A stretch of DNA of 37,197 nucleotides from Minisyncoccota bacterium (GCA_028691985.1 JAQUYG010000009.1:1-37197); one strand, 5' to 3'. Shown: positions 7,210 to 16,228, numbered from the stretch's first letter. Numbers and translations are program-made. Notes: generated by a model from the letters alone, not told the origin.

Positions 7210-8316
7210 ATGATAAGCAAATCTTATATGCTCGATTTTTTATTTAAAAACCCGAAAAAACAAGGAGGCATTTGGAAATATGCTGATTTTTATGCGGAAA
7301 AAATAGGAGAAAAGGATAGATTGATTCTTGGGGACGGGAATACTCCCTTGGAGGAGAACCGAAGCATAAATAATATCTTGGGGATCGAACATCTCTATTT
7401 CAAACGGGAGGATAAGAATGAATGTGGGTCGCTTAAGGGGCGGAGTCTGGCTTATCAGATTTCTCTGGCGAAAGAAAGGGGTTTTAAAAATATCACAATT
7501 TCCACCTCGGGAAACGCAGGAATCGCGACGGCGGCCTATGCGAGAAAGGCAAATATGCGCGCTTTCATATTCATCTCTCCAGATACCGACGAGGCTAAGG
7601 TTGCAGATATACAAAAATATAATCCGATTACAATAAAATCTAAAAGAGCGATTCGGCTTGCCAATTATGTCGCAGCAAAATATACCATGCCGAATCTTCG
7701 CCCCTCATTGGATGATGATTCAATCGAGGGTTTTAAATCGATTGCCTTTGAAATTACTGACGAGGTGGGCGATGTCGATGCCGTTTTCACTTTTGTAACC
7801 TCGGGCAGTTCTTTTATCGGGATGTATCGTGGATTTGAAAAATATTTTGCCATGGAGAAGAATCGGAAGATTCCGAAGATGTATGCGGTGCAGAGCGGGG
7901 AAATATTTTCGATTGCGGAGGAGTTTGATGAAAATCGAGATAATATAAATTCAATAAATAACCCGAACGAGGATGAAGAATCAAGGGCCGGCAGATTAGG
8001 GGTTAAAAATACTGCGCGCAAGAAGGAAGTCCTCGATATAATCAAAAAGACTGGGGGAAGGGGGGTTTATGTCAGTGCAGAAGAAATTACTGAGGCAAGA
8101 AATATCTTAGAAAGCAAAGGCGTGCAGACTTCTCCAGAGGGGTGTGCGAGCCTGGCGGGTTTTATAAAGACCCAAGACAAAGAAAAATTTGAGAAGGCAG
8201 CCTGTATCTTTTCTGGGAAGCTGCGGAAAACAGGAGTACGAGTGGATGAGACTAAAATATATAGTGCAGAAAATTTTAAGGAAGTAGATGAAATTGTAAA
8301 AAATTATATAAGATAA
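7210..8316 (+). CDS. Fold-type-II PLP enzyme, threonine synthase-like
   Basis: The 368-residue protein belongs to the tryptophan-synthase-beta / threonine-synthase superfamily. The PLP lysine is Lys76 in CGSLKGRSLAY, where relatives have GSFKDR. The cofactor-ring loop STSGNAGIATAAYAR contains SGN at 100-102, and FVTSGSSFIGMYRGFE near residue 196 is the phosphate-binding glycine/serine loop. EGCASLAGF near the C-terminus is the usual substrate-side loop. The true substrate may be phosphohomoserine, serine, O-phosphoserine or diaminobutyrate-like; the sequence does not decide. Three bases separate it from an ATP-grasp gene, and cell-wall genes follow. A -10-like TAAAAT at 7198-7203 would place the transcript start at or next to the ATG, so the mRNA may be leaderless. 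Confidence 0.82.
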   Translation: MISKSYMLDFLFKNPKKQGGIWKYADFYAEKIGEKDRLILGDGNTPLEENRSINNILGIEHLYFKREDKNECGSLKGRSLAYQISLAKERGFKNITISTSGNAGIATAAYARKANMRAFIFISPDTDEAKVADIQKYNPITIKSKRAIRLANYVAAKYTMPNLRPSLDDDSIEGFKSIAFEITDEVGDVDAVFTFVTSGSSFIGMYRGFEKYFAMEKNRKIPKMYAVQSGEIFSIAEEFDENRDNINSINNPNEDEESRAGRLGVKNTARKKEVLDIIKKTGGRGVYVSAEEITEARNILESKGVQTSPEGCASLAGFIKTQDKEKFEKAACIFSGKLRKTGVRVDETKIYSAENFKEVDEIVKNYIR

Positions 8317-8319
8317 CAT

Positions 8320-9660
8320 ATGTTAGAAAGAAATATCTTTAGTTTTTTAGAGGAAGCAGGTCCGATTTTTTTCGTGACACCTGCCGTCGGAAGGGCTATC
8401 GGGCTGGAGAAAGAGATTCCTGATTTTCATATCATTTGTTCAAAAAAGCCGGATAATCTGGAAATTCTTGGGCAGTCTGGCGTTAAAGTGTTTCATGTGG
8501 GTGAGGGTATAAAAAATTCTGGAAAGCTTTTGTCCGATATCAAGACTTTGGAATATATTAAAAAGAATTCCAGAGGGGGAATTGCCAATATAATAACCTT
8601 CAAGCCCAGCCCCATGATTGAGAAGCTTTGTAAAAAGAATGATTTCAGATACCTGGGGAACACGGCTGCGCTTAACAGGGAATTTGAGGATAAAGTGAAA
8701 TTTGCGGAGATCACTAAAAAGCTCGGCATCGCCAATGCAAACAGTCGGGTTGTAAATATAGGGGGTGGTATTTCTTCAGACATTTCGGATTTTTCTGATG
8801 GCAAAAAATGTGTAGTTCAATTTGCCCATGGCTATTCCGGCAATTCCACTTTTTTGGTAAAAAATCAAAACGATCTCAATGAAATATTGAAAAGCAATGG
8901 CGGTCGCAAGATTAAGATTTCTGATTTCAAGGAAGGTGATACTTATACTTTTAATGCCTGTGTCGGTTCTTTTGGAACTCTTGTGAGTCAGCCAATTTTT
9001 CAAATCACCGGCTTTACGGCTTTTAACAGGAATTCTCTCGGAACTTGTGGTAACGATTATGCTTATGGCAAATCTCTTGATGATGAAATAAAAAATAAGG
9101 CAGAAGACTCTATAAAAAAGGTGGCAGCGATGCTTTTTTCTCTCGGTTATCGCGGTATTGCCGGATTCGATTTTGTAGTTAGTGACAGAGAGGCGCATCT
9201 CATTGAAATAAACCCTCGTTTGGTTGGCTCGATTCCAGTCTTTACCAAACTTGAGCTGGCTGCCGGCGAGATTCCTTTTCTACTTTTGCACATCCTTTCA
9301 TTCCTTGATTTTGATTTCAAAGGGATAGATTTTGGAGTGAAATTGAAAGAGTTTGATTTTTCTCAGCTTATTTTGCGAAATACTGAAAATAAAAGTATAA
9401 AAATAGAGAAAACTCTGTTGAGTGGTGTCTATAAATTACAAAAAGGGATCCCCATCTTGCAAAGAGAATCTTATTTCGCAAATAATATGGAGGAAGGGGA
9501 GTTCTTTTTGGAATGCGCTTCAAAAGGACAGATGATTGATCCTGATATGGAATATGCCAATATTCAGTTTAATTGTGGTATAATAGAAAATAAGGAAAAT
9601 ATAAAAAATTCTGCTCTGGAAATAATAAAAGCGGTCTTAGCGGAGATAATTTTGCACTAA
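8320..9660 (+). CDS. ATP-grasp family ligase
   Basis: The 446-residue protein has the ATP-grasp order. A variable N-terminal domain (about 1-120) is followed by FEDKVKFAEITKKLGI (the usual entry helix). Next comes a beta/Gly-rich ATP lid (CVVQFAHGYSGNSTFLV, about 164-180), then KISDFKEGDTYTFNACV. The metal-binding GIAGFDFVV...LIEINPRLVGS contains Glu296 and Asn298. These enzymes activate a carboxylate as an acyl phosphate and join it to an amine or thiol; the substrates cannot be read here. About 100 C-terminal residues form an extra domain like those of carboxylase-type ATP-grasp proteins. The gene begins three bases after the PLP enzyme and ends two bases before ftsW, so all are probably one transcript. 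Confidence 0.82.
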   Translation: MLERNIFSFLEEAGPIFFVTPAVGRAIGLEKEIPDFHIICSKKPDNLEILGQSGVKVFHVGEGIKNSGKLLSDIKTLEYIKKNSRGGIANIITFKPSPMIEKLCKKNDFRYLGNTAALNREFEDKVKFAEITKKLGIANANSRVVNIGGGISSDISDFSDGKKCVVQFAHGYSGNSTFLVKNQNDLNEILKSNGGRKIKISDFKEGDTYTFNACVGSFGTLVSQPIFQITGFTAFNRNSLGTCGNDYAYGKSLDDEIKNKAEDSIKKVAAMLFSLGYRGIAGFDFVVSDREAHLIEINPRLVGSIPVFTKLELAAGEIPFLLLHILSFLDFDFKGIDFGVKLKEFDFSQLILRNTENKSIKIEKTLLSGVYKLQKGIPILQRESYFANNMEEGEFFLECASKGQMIDPDMEYANIQFNCGIIENKENIKNSALEIIKAVLAEIILH

Positions 9661-9662
9661 AA

Positions 9663-10772
9663 ATGAAAACCGGTGATTATGACAAAAAGCTGATTTCAAT
9701 CGTGGTACTTCTGTTGGTGCTGGGGCTTGTCGTACTTTCCAGCGCTAGTGTCGTGTTGAGTTATAATAATTTCGGTGAGAATTTTTATTATCTCAAACAT
9801 CAGTTTTTAAACGGAATGGTTCCTGGTATATTAGCTATGGCGCTACTAAGCAGAATGGATTATAGAAACCTCAGGAAATATGCACCGTTTTTTCTGATTG
9901 TGACTTTGGCTCTCCTTATCTCTGTTTTTGTTCCTGCTCTCGCTTATGGGACGAAAGGCGCCAGTCGGTGGATCGTTATAGCCGGCATGAGTATACAGCC
10001 TTCCGAACTTGCCAAAGTGACTTTCATAATTTATCTGGCTGCTTGGTTGGAGCAGCGAAGAAAAAAGATTAATGATCCTAACGAAGTTTTTTTTCCTTTC
10101 ATTATGATTTTAGCGCTTATCGCGATTCCTATCTTGAAACAACCCGACCTGGGAACGCTGATCGTTGTTTCAGGAGTTTCGTTCGTAATGTATTTTGTCG
10201 CCGGCGCTGGTCTCGCTTATATTTCTGTGATGATTGTCGGAGGTATTATCGGCGTGTTGGCTCTTATAAAAATCGCTCCTTACAGGATGAATCGCTTGAC
10301 TGTTTTTTTGCATCCCGAGTTGGATCCGCAGGGAATCGGTTATCAGATAAATCAATCGCTGCTTGCCCTAGGGTCAGGAGGCCTTCTAGGTCTGGGATTG
10401 GGGCATAGTCGGCAGAAATTCAACTATCTTCCCGAACCTATGGGCGATTCTATTTTTGCCATCATTGGTGAGGAACTGGGGATATGGGGGACGGTGTTGG
10501 TGATTATCCTATTTGTCGTTTTTGCCCAGAGAGGTTTTAAAATCGCGTCAGAAACTAAGGATGATTTCGGAAAGTTTATGGCAGTCGGGATAACTTCATG
10601 GATAATTTTGCAGGCGCTAATGAATATCGGGGCGATTACATCTCTTATCCCGCTTACTGGAATACCGCTTCCTTTCATCAGTTACGGCGGATCCTCTCTT
10701 CTCGCCACACTGATCGGAGTAGGAATCTTGCTCAGCATTTCCAGATTTGGAAACTCTTTCAATAAGAAATAA
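9663..10772 (+). CDS. ftsW: FtsW/RodA (SEDS) peptidoglycan glycosyltransferase, probably FtsW
   Basis: The 369-residue polytopic protein has around ten hydrophobic segments. SEDS hallmarks are present: GTKGASRWIVIAGMSIQPSE with the lysine-positive loop near 97-117, LKQPDLGTLIV around 159-169, GGLLGLGLGHSRQKFNYLPEP and the GDSIFAIIGEELG box, and the C-terminal IPLPFISYGGSSLL. FtsW polymerises lipid II into glycan at the division septum with a class b PBP. Placement immediately before murG and murC supports FtsW over RodA. The start ATG has no Shine-Dalgarno site and lies two bases after the preceding stop. Confidence 0.93.
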   Translation: MKTGDYDKKLISIVVLLLVLGLVVLSSASVVLSYNNFGENFYYLKHQFLNGMVPGILAMALLSRMDYRNLRKYAPFFLIVTLALLISVFVPALAYGTKGASRWIVIAGMSIQPSELAKVTFIIYLAAWLEQRRKKINDPNEVFFPFIMILALIAIPILKQPDLGTLIVVSGVSFVMYFVAGAGLAYISVMIVGGIIGVLALIKIAPYRMNRLTVFLHPELDPQGIGYQINQSLLALGSGGLLGLGLGHSRQKFNYLPEPMGDSIFAIIGEELGIWGTVLVIILFVVFAQRGFKIASETKDDFGKFMAVGITSWIILQALMNIGAITSLIPLTGIPLPFISYGGSSLLATLIGVGILLSISRFGNSFNKK

Positions 10773-10789
10773 ATATAACCGATAAAAAC

Positions 10790-11890
10790 ATGAGAATAAT
10801 GATAGCAGGAGAATCTACCGCCGGGCACCTGGCTCCAATAATCGCGGTCTATGATTCTCTCAAGAGTAAGCTTGGTAGTAGTCCCTCTTCTGAGCGGGCA
10901 GAATTTATGCTCATAAGCACAGAAAGTGATTTTCTAAAGGCATTCGTTAATGACACGGATATCAAGTATAAAAGCCTAAAAAGCGGAAATAAAAAAAAGG
11001 CTAGACTGGGGCTTCTTGCCGCTATACTGAATTTATGTAAAGTGACATATTGGGTTTTTGATTATATGCCGGATGTGATTTTTGTTAAGGGCGATTACAT
11101 TTCTTTGCCCGTGGCCTTTGCCGGCAAATTATTCAGGGTTCCTGTCTTGATGCATGAATCCGACTCGGTGCCGAGCAAGGCCAATAAATTGGTATCGCGT
11201 TTTTCAAAGAGGATTGCCATTTCCTTCAAGCAGACGGAAGCATTATATCCTTCTGAAAGGGTTTTCTTTTCTGGAAACCCTGTGAGCGATTTCGTAATCA
11301 AGGCCAGTCGCGAAGAGAGCAGGAAAAAATTTATGATTGACGGAGACAAACCAGTTCTTTTTATAATGGGTGGAAGCAAGGGGGCCAGGGAAATCAATAA
11401 TCTCATCATAGAGTTGCTGCCTGATCTTCTACAAAAATATGAAATCATACACCAGTGCGGAATCGGTGATTATGAAAAACTCAGGTCTAAGGTTGCTCAG
11501 ATGAATATTGCATTCTTGGATGATTATCATCTTTTCCCTTTTTTAAAACAAAGCCTCGCCAACGCTTATGCTGCTTGTGACTTGGTTATCAGTCGTGCTG
11601 GTGCTAATACGGTGGCCGAGATAATGCTGGTCGGAAAGCCGAGCATCTTAGTGCCTTTGTCGACGGCAGAGAGCGATCGGCAGACACAAAATGCTTTTTA
11701 TTATTCTGAAGCGGGAGCGGCAGTACTTTTGAACGAGAAGAACTTGAAGCCGCATCTTTTTATGAATGCGATAGATAGCATATTCGAAGATAAGTTGAAA
11801 GTTATGGAAATGATGAGAATGGCAAGACAGCTTGCAGTTCCGGATGCGGCCGACAAAGTTGCCGATGAAATTATCAGGATAGCAAAATAA
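10790..11890 (+). CDS. murG: MurG, UDP-GlcNAc:lipid I N-acetylglucosaminyltransferase
   Basis: The 366-residue GT-B enzyme makes lipid II at the cytoplasmic membrane. Visible signatures are FVKGDYISLPVAFAG (GGYVS-like), LMHESDSVPSKAN (HEQNxxPGxxN-like), FIMGGSKGAREIN (second glycine loop) and SRAGANTVAEIMLVGKPSILVPL (UDP-sugar site). The N-terminal glycine loop reads GESTAGHLAP where most MurG have GGTGGHI.P, a divergent form that still keeps the His. The length is usual for MurG. It follows ftsW by 17 bases and precedes murC by four. Confidence 0.93.
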   Translation: MRIMIAGESTAGHLAPIIAVYDSLKSKLGSSPSSERAEFMLISTESDFLKAFVNDTDIKYKSLKSGNKKKARLGLLAAILNLCKVTYWVFDYMPDVIFVKGDYISLPVAFAGKLFRVPVLMHESDSVPSKANKLVSRFSKRIAISFKQTEALYPSERVFFSGNPVSDFVIKASREESRKKFMIDGDKPVLFIMGGSKGAREINNLIIELLPDLLQKYEIIHQCGIGDYEKLRSKVAQMNIAFLDDYHLFPFLKQSLANAYAACDLVISRAGANTVAEIMLVGKPSILVPLSTAESDRQTQNAFYYSEAGAAVLLNEKNLKPHLFMNAIDSIFEDKLKVMEMMRMARQLAVPDAADKVADEIIRIAK

Positions 11891-11894
11891 GATT

Positions 11895-13316
11895 ATGGAT
11901 ATGAAAAAAATAGATATCGAAAAATTGAAAAAGATATATTTCATAGGAATTGGCGGAATAGGAACGAGCGCGATTGCTCGTTACATGAAATCTCTTAACA
12001 AGGAAGTGGTCGGTTCAGATATAAAACCGTCCTTGGTCACTAAGGGCTTGGAGAAAATCGGAATCGAGGTGAATTATGGTCAGGTTGCTGAAAATATCAC
12101 CGATGATATCGATTTGGTTATTCATACCGCTTCCGTTCCGAAGACAAACCCGGAGCTTGCGGCTGCTGCAGAAAAAGGATTGCAAACAATCACCTATGCC
12201 GAATCGCTCGGGCTCGTATTTAACAGCAGGGAGGGAATCGCGATCTGTGGAACGCACGGAAAATCCACTACAACGGCAATGGTCGGAGGGGTTTTGGAAG
12301 ATGGCGGCATTGATCCGTCGGTTTTGGTGGGAAGTATCGTGCCTCGTTATGGCAGCAATCTGAGGGTAGGCAATAGCGGGCATTTTGTAGCGGAAGCTTG
12401 TGAGTATAGCCATAATTTTATGAGCCTATATCCGCATATTACGATTCTCAATAATATCGAGCTGGATCATACTGATTGTTATGAAGATATCAATAAGATG
12501 AAAGAATCTTTTTTGGATTTTTTGAGGCACTTGCCGGAGAACGGAGTTTTGATCTGCAATGGTGATGATAAAAATGTGCGCGAAGTCGCCTTAAAAATAA
12601 AATCGGAAAAAGGGGATTTAGAGATTTTGTATTTCGGGAAGGATGAAAAAAATGATTTCTATTTAAAAAATTTCAGAGCGTTTTCTGGAAGGACTCATTT
12701 TGAAGTTATGCGCGGTGCGGAAAGTTTAGGAGAGTTCTCTTTGCGTGTTCCGGGAGAATTTAATGCTAGAAATGCTATGGCGGCAATCGTTCTTGGGGTT
12801 TATCTTAATATACCGACGGAAAAGATAAAAGAATCTTTGGAAGGTTTTTTGGGAATTTGGCGCAGGTTTGAAATCAAAGGTGAATATAAAGGCACGCTAG
12901 TAATCTCTGATTATGCTCATCATCCGACGGCGGTTGATCTGACTATTAGGGCGGCCAAAGAATTCTATCCCGATCGCAGAATCGTAGCAGTGTTCCAGCC
13001 GCATCAGCACAACCGCACCCGTGGACTTTACGAAGATTTTTTGAAAAGTTTTGATTTTGCCGATGAAATTATTCTCTCTGAAATCTATGATGTTGCAGGC
13101 AGGGAGGAAACCGAGGATCAAGCAGTGAGTTCACGAAATCTGGTAGAGGATATACAAAAAAGGAATAAAAAGCTGATCGGTCATATTTTTTATGCAAAAG
13201 ACCTAGGCGAAACTAGAAAATTTATTGATGAAAAAACAAAACCCGGCGACATACTGCTTATTATGGGGGCGGGAGATATTTTCGAGATTGCGGACGGATT
13301 AGTTAAGACAGCTTGA
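11895..13316 (+). CDS. murC: MurC, UDP-N-acetylmuramate:L-alanine ligase
   Basis: The 473-residue Mur ligase adds the first amino acid to UDP-MurNAc. The N-terminal Rossmann loop is IYFIGIGGIGTSAIARYM (about 14-31), the P-loop is ICGTHGKSTTTAMV (117-130), and EACEYSHNFM and NNIELDHTDCY carry the metal/substrate residues. The Mur signature WRRFEIKGEYKG.....YAHHPTAV follows at roughly 320-345, and the C-terminal domain has FQPHQHNRT. It ends with TGA, and the promoter for the ABC transporter begins three bases before that stop. The amino acid it accepts cannot be confirmed from sequence. Confidence 0.95.
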   Translation: MDMKKIDIEKLKKIYFIGIGGIGTSAIARYMKSLNKEVVGSDIKPSLVTKGLEKIGIEVNYGQVAENITDDIDLVIHTASVPKTNPELAAAAEKGLQTITYAESLGLVFNSREGIAICGTHGKSTTTAMVGGVLEDGGIDPSVLVGSIVPRYGSNLRVGNSGHFVAEACEYSHNFMSLYPHITILNNIELDHTDCYEDINKMKESFLDFLRHLPENGVLICNGDDKNVREVALKIKSEKGDLEILYFGKDEKNDFYLKNFRAFSGRTHFEVMRGAESLGEFSLRVPGEFNARNAMAAIVLGVYLNIPTEKIKESLEGFLGIWRRFEIKGEYKGTLVISDYAHHPTAVDLTIRAAKEFYPDRRIVAVFQPHQHNRTRGLYEDFLKSFDFADEIILSEIYDVAGREETEDQAVSSRNLVEDIQKRNKKLIGHIFYAKDLGETRKFIDEKTKPGDILLIMGAGDIFEIADGLVKTA

Positions 13317-13340
13317 CTTAAAAAACATTTGTGGTACAAT
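13313..13340 (+). promoter_or_regulatory. Strong promoter for the ABC transporter
   Basis: TTGACT, a 16-base spacer, TACAAT. The -35 overlaps the murC stop codon (TGA 13314-13316), so the ABC gene has its own promoter rather than depending on the mur operon. Confidence 0.75.
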
Positions 13341-13353
13341 ATGCTCTTCAAGT

Positions 13354-13376
13354 GAAAATGCCCTTGAGGCGTTTTC
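13354..13376 (+). other. 5'-leader hairpin ahead of the ABC transporter
   Basis: GAAAATGCC / GGCGTTTTC form a 9-bp stem (one G-U pair) in the roughly 45-base leader between the promoter at 13313 and the ATG at 13393. No T tract follows, so it is not a terminator; it may affect mRNA stability or translation. Confidence 0.4.
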
Positions 13377-13392
13377 TTAAAGTATAAAAAAT

Positions 13393-15150
13393 ATGGAAGA
13401 AGGCTTCCGAGGAGATATCCGGATAATCTGGAGTTTCCTCTCAAAATATAGAAGGAAATTCTACACGATTTTTTTAGTCGTGCTTTTTGGTGCGATCTTG
13501 CAAGCCCTTGTCCCTTATCTTCAAGGTCGTATGCTGTCCTTAATCATAGCCGATGGTATAACCTCAGCTATTTTTACTTGGTTATTCCTTTGGTTTCTTT
13601 TTGTCTATGTCTCGGCATGGACTAATCGATATTGTTCTGTCAACGGCAGCAAAGTTTCAATGAATTGTATGAATGATTTACTGTTGCTCTTGAATGAACA
13701 TTCTATGAACCTTAGACTTTCTTATCACAATAAGAACAAAAGCGGGAAACTTTCTTCTCGCTATATTAAGGCTGGAGACGCACTAGATGCGCTTTTGGAA
13801 AATATCGTTTTTTGGTTCGGTGCTGATATCTTGATGATGGCAATCGCCTTGTTTTTAATCGGCTGGTATATACATTGGGCTATCTTTTTTATTATGTTAA
13901 TTGGTATTTTATTATATTATTTTTTCTCTCTTTATACCTCCGTATCTGTAAATGAGTATATTGCTGCAGGCAATAAATCTTATGAGGAAGCTTACGGGGT
14001 TATAAATGATTCCGTCTCTAATATTAAACTAGTTAAGGCTAATTTTGGTGAAGAGTATGAGAATACGAGAGTGTTGCATATCTTACGACAAAAAACCCTG
14101 CCATCTTTCGATAGCTTCTGGAAAGTAATTGGCAGGACATGGTTTATTCAGGATATAATTGTTTCCTTCTTAACAATCTTTTCTCTCCTTGTAATGATTT
14201 ATTTCCTCCAACAAAAGATTGTAGATATTGGACAAATGGTTGCTTTTATCGGTTATCTATCGCTGATAAAAGCGCCTATGCAAAAAATCGGAGTTAACAT
14301 CAGACATTATCGTCGTTGGATGGCAACTGTTAGACGCGGTTATTCTTTGCTCGATGAAGAGACTGAGGACTATGATGATAAAAATAAAATCAAGCTAGAT
14401 AATATTCGTGGTGAGGTAGAATTTCGGGATGTTTCATTCGCTTATAACGAAACGCGCGAAGTGTTGCACGGTATAAATTTGAAAGCGAAACAAGGAGAGG
14501 TAGTGGCGCTGGTCGGGGAGAGCGGTGTGGGAAAATCGACACTGGTTGATCTTATTTCCAAATATATTTTGCCGACTTCGGGAAATATCTTGCTTGATGG
14601 CGTGGACATACAGAAAGTGAGTCTTAAAGATCTTCGCGGCAATATTGCGATAGTCCCCCAGGATGTCAGCATGTTTAATGACACGGTTCGCAGTAATCTG
14701 ATCTATGGCAGGCCAGATGCGACAGAGGAAGAAATTGAGAACGCAATCAGGGCGGCGAATGTTGAAGATTTTGTGAAGAATTTTCCGAATGGTATGGAAG
14801 AAGAAGTCGGAGAACGCGGAGTGCAGCTTTCTGGTGGACAAAAACAGCGAATCGCTATCGCGCGTGCCATATTGAAAGATCCTAAAATCTTGATTCTGGA
14901 TGAGGCAACTTCATCTCTCGATTCCAAATCTGAATCTCTGGTACAAGAAGCGATGCAAAAATTAATGAAAGGGCGCACTACTTTCGTCATAGCTCACAGA
15001 CTTAGCACGATCACGCATGCTAATCATATCGTGGTTTTGGAAAAAGGAAGGATTGTAGAAGAGGGGACGCACGAAGAACTTATCAAGAATAAGGGTGCAT
15101 ATTACAAGCTATATACGCTTCAATCTCTTGCAATGGACAAAAGGGAATAA
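13393..15150 (+). CDS. ABC exporter half-transporter (MsbA/LmrA type)
   Basis: The 585-residue protein has one six-helix membrane domain (about 20-320) followed by an ATPase domain. Walker A is GESGVGKSTLVD (375-384), the Q-loop is IAIVPQDVSMF, the signature is LSGGQKQRIAIARA (about 478-492), and Walker B is ILILDEATSSLDS with catalytic Glu. The D-loop and H-loop AHRLST follow. All key residues are present, so it should hydrolyse ATP as a homodimer. Relatives export lipids, peptides or drugs; no substrate is shown here, and its position between murC and murB fits a lipid-linked or envelope substrate only by context. Confidence 0.92.
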   Translation: MEEGFRGDIRIIWSFLSKYRRKFYTIFLVVLFGAILQALVPYLQGRMLSLIIADGITSAIFTWLFLWFLFVYVSAWTNRYCSVNGSKVSMNCMNDLLLLLNEHSMNLRLSYHNKNKSGKLSSRYIKAGDALDALLENIVFWFGADILMMAIALFLIGWYIHWAIFFIMLIGILLYYFFSLYTSVSVNEYIAAGNKSYEEAYGVINDSVSNIKLVKANFGEEYENTRVLHILRQKTLPSFDSFWKVIGRTWFIQDIIVSFLTIFSLLVMIYFLQQKIVDIGQMVAFIGYLSLIKAPMQKIGVNIRHYRRWMATVRRGYSLLDEETEDYDDKNKIKLDNIRGEVEFRDVSFAYNETREVLHGINLKAKQGEVVALVGESGVGKSTLVDLISKYILPTSGNILLDGVDIQKVSLKDLRGNIAIVPQDVSMFNDTVRSNLIYGRPDATEEEIENAIRAANVEDFVKNFPNGMEEEVGERGVQLSGGQKQRIAIARAILKDPKILILDEATSSLDSKSESLVQEAMQKLMKGRTTFVIAHRLSTITHANHIVVLEKGRIVEEGTHEELIKNKGAYYKLYTLQSLAMDKRE

Positions 15151-15151
15151 A

Positions 15152-15175
15152 ACGGGCTTTGCGGCCTGTTTTTTT
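15152..15175 (+). terminator. Rho-independent terminator
   Basis: ACGGGC / GCCTGT form a 6-bp stem (one G-U pair) with loop TTTGCG, followed by seven T. It overlaps the promoter for murB. Confidence 0.75.
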
Positions 15176-15187
15176 CTGTGCTAGAAT
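15159..15187 (+). promoter_or_regulatory. Extended -10 promoter for murB
   Basis: TTGCGG, a 17-base spacer, and TAGAAT preceded by TGC. The box TGTGCTAGAATGA is repeated word for word before glyS (30490-30502), which supports both sites. The -35 lies inside the upstream terminator. Confidence 0.7.
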
Positions 15188-15220
15188 GACTTCAATATAT
15201 AAATAGAAATTTTTAACACT

Positions 15221-16210
15221 ATGGAAAATCAAAAACCACCCTTTATTGAGGAAAATGTTTCTTTGAAAGATTTTTCTGCTTTCAGGATAGGCGGGCCTGC
15301 CCGTTTTTTTTGTGTCATTCGAACTGAAGAAGAAATCAGGAATGCTTTGGATTTTGCCATAGCGAATAAACTGGAGGTTTTTGTACTAGGGGCGGGAAGT
15401 AACCTTCTTTTTTCGGATCGGGGTTTCGATGGTCTGGTTATAAAAATAGAGAACAGAGGCTTCGAAGTGAATGAATCTGGTGCTGACTTTGAAGTGAGAG
15501 TGAGTGGAGGTGTCTATTTGGGTAAGCTTATTTTGGATTTGATGAAAAAGGAGATTGGCGGGCTTGAGTGGGCGGCGGGTATTCCGGCGACCGTGGGTGG
15601 GGCGATATGCAACAATGCTGGTGCTGGTGGCGGCGATACCGCAGAGATGGTGAAGTCCGTGCGTGTTTTTAAAATGAAAAGAAATCCAGAAAGCGGATAT
15701 TTGGAAAGTTATGAATTATCGGAGCTGTCAAAAGAATCTTGCGGATTTTCCTACCGGCAGAGTATTTTTAAAAGCAATAAAGATTATCTGATTATCGATG
15801 CAGTTTTTTTGCTTCAGAAAGGCGATGTTGCGGAGATGCAAAAAATAATCAGGGAGAATCTGGAGAGTCGTAACAAGAAACAGCCCTTGGAATATCCTAA
15901 CATCGGGAGCATCTTTAAGAATCCGGTATTAAGCGAGAGGAAGATGGAGGAGATATTAAAAGATTATCCCGAAGAAAAAATCAAATTCACCTCCGGCTTC
16001 ATTCCTGCAGGATGGCTCATCGAACAAATCGGGCTCAAGGGTAAGAAGATCGGCGGGGCTATGATTTCGGGTAGGCATGCTAATTTTATCGTCAATGTCG
16101 GTGACGCCAAAGCGGAGGATGTGATGATCCTCATAAGTCTTGTAAAGCAAAAAATCCGCACCAAGTTCAACATTCAACTTAAAGAGGAAATCGAGTATAT
16201 AGGATTTTAG
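15221..16210 (+). CDS. murB: MurB, UDP-N-acetylenolpyruvoylglucosamine reductase
   Basis: The 329-residue FAD enzyme reduces the enolpyruvyl group to make UDP-MurNAc. The FAD-binding half includes FSAFRIGGPARF (about 19-30), VLGAGSNLLFSDRGFDG (about 55-71) and GLEWAAGIPATVGGAICNNAG (about 113-133). GFSYRQSIFK supplies the conserved Tyr/Arg. The catalytic Ser lies in NIGSIFKNP, and the C-terminal GRHANFIVN motif holds a conserved Asn. It has no Shine-Dalgarno site (CACTATG). Its own promoter and terminators make it a single-gene unit. Confidence 0.95.
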   Translation: MENQKPPFIEENVSLKDFSAFRIGGPARFFCVIRTEEEIRNALDFAIANKLEVFVLGAGSNLLFSDRGFDGLVIKIENRGFEVNESGADFEVRVSGGVYLGKLILDLMKKEIGGLEWAAGIPATVGGAICNNAGAGGGDTAEMVKSVRVFKMKRNPESGYLESYELSELSKESCGFSYRQSIFKSNKDYLIIDAVFLLQKGDVAEMQKIIRENLESRNKKQPLEYPNIGSIFKNPVLSERKMEEILKDYPEEKIKFTSGFIPAGWLIEQIGLKGKKIGGAMISGRHANFIVNVGDAKAEDVMILISLVKQKIRTKFNIQLKEEIEYIGF

Positions 16211-16228
16211 ATAACCTAGATTTCTGGT

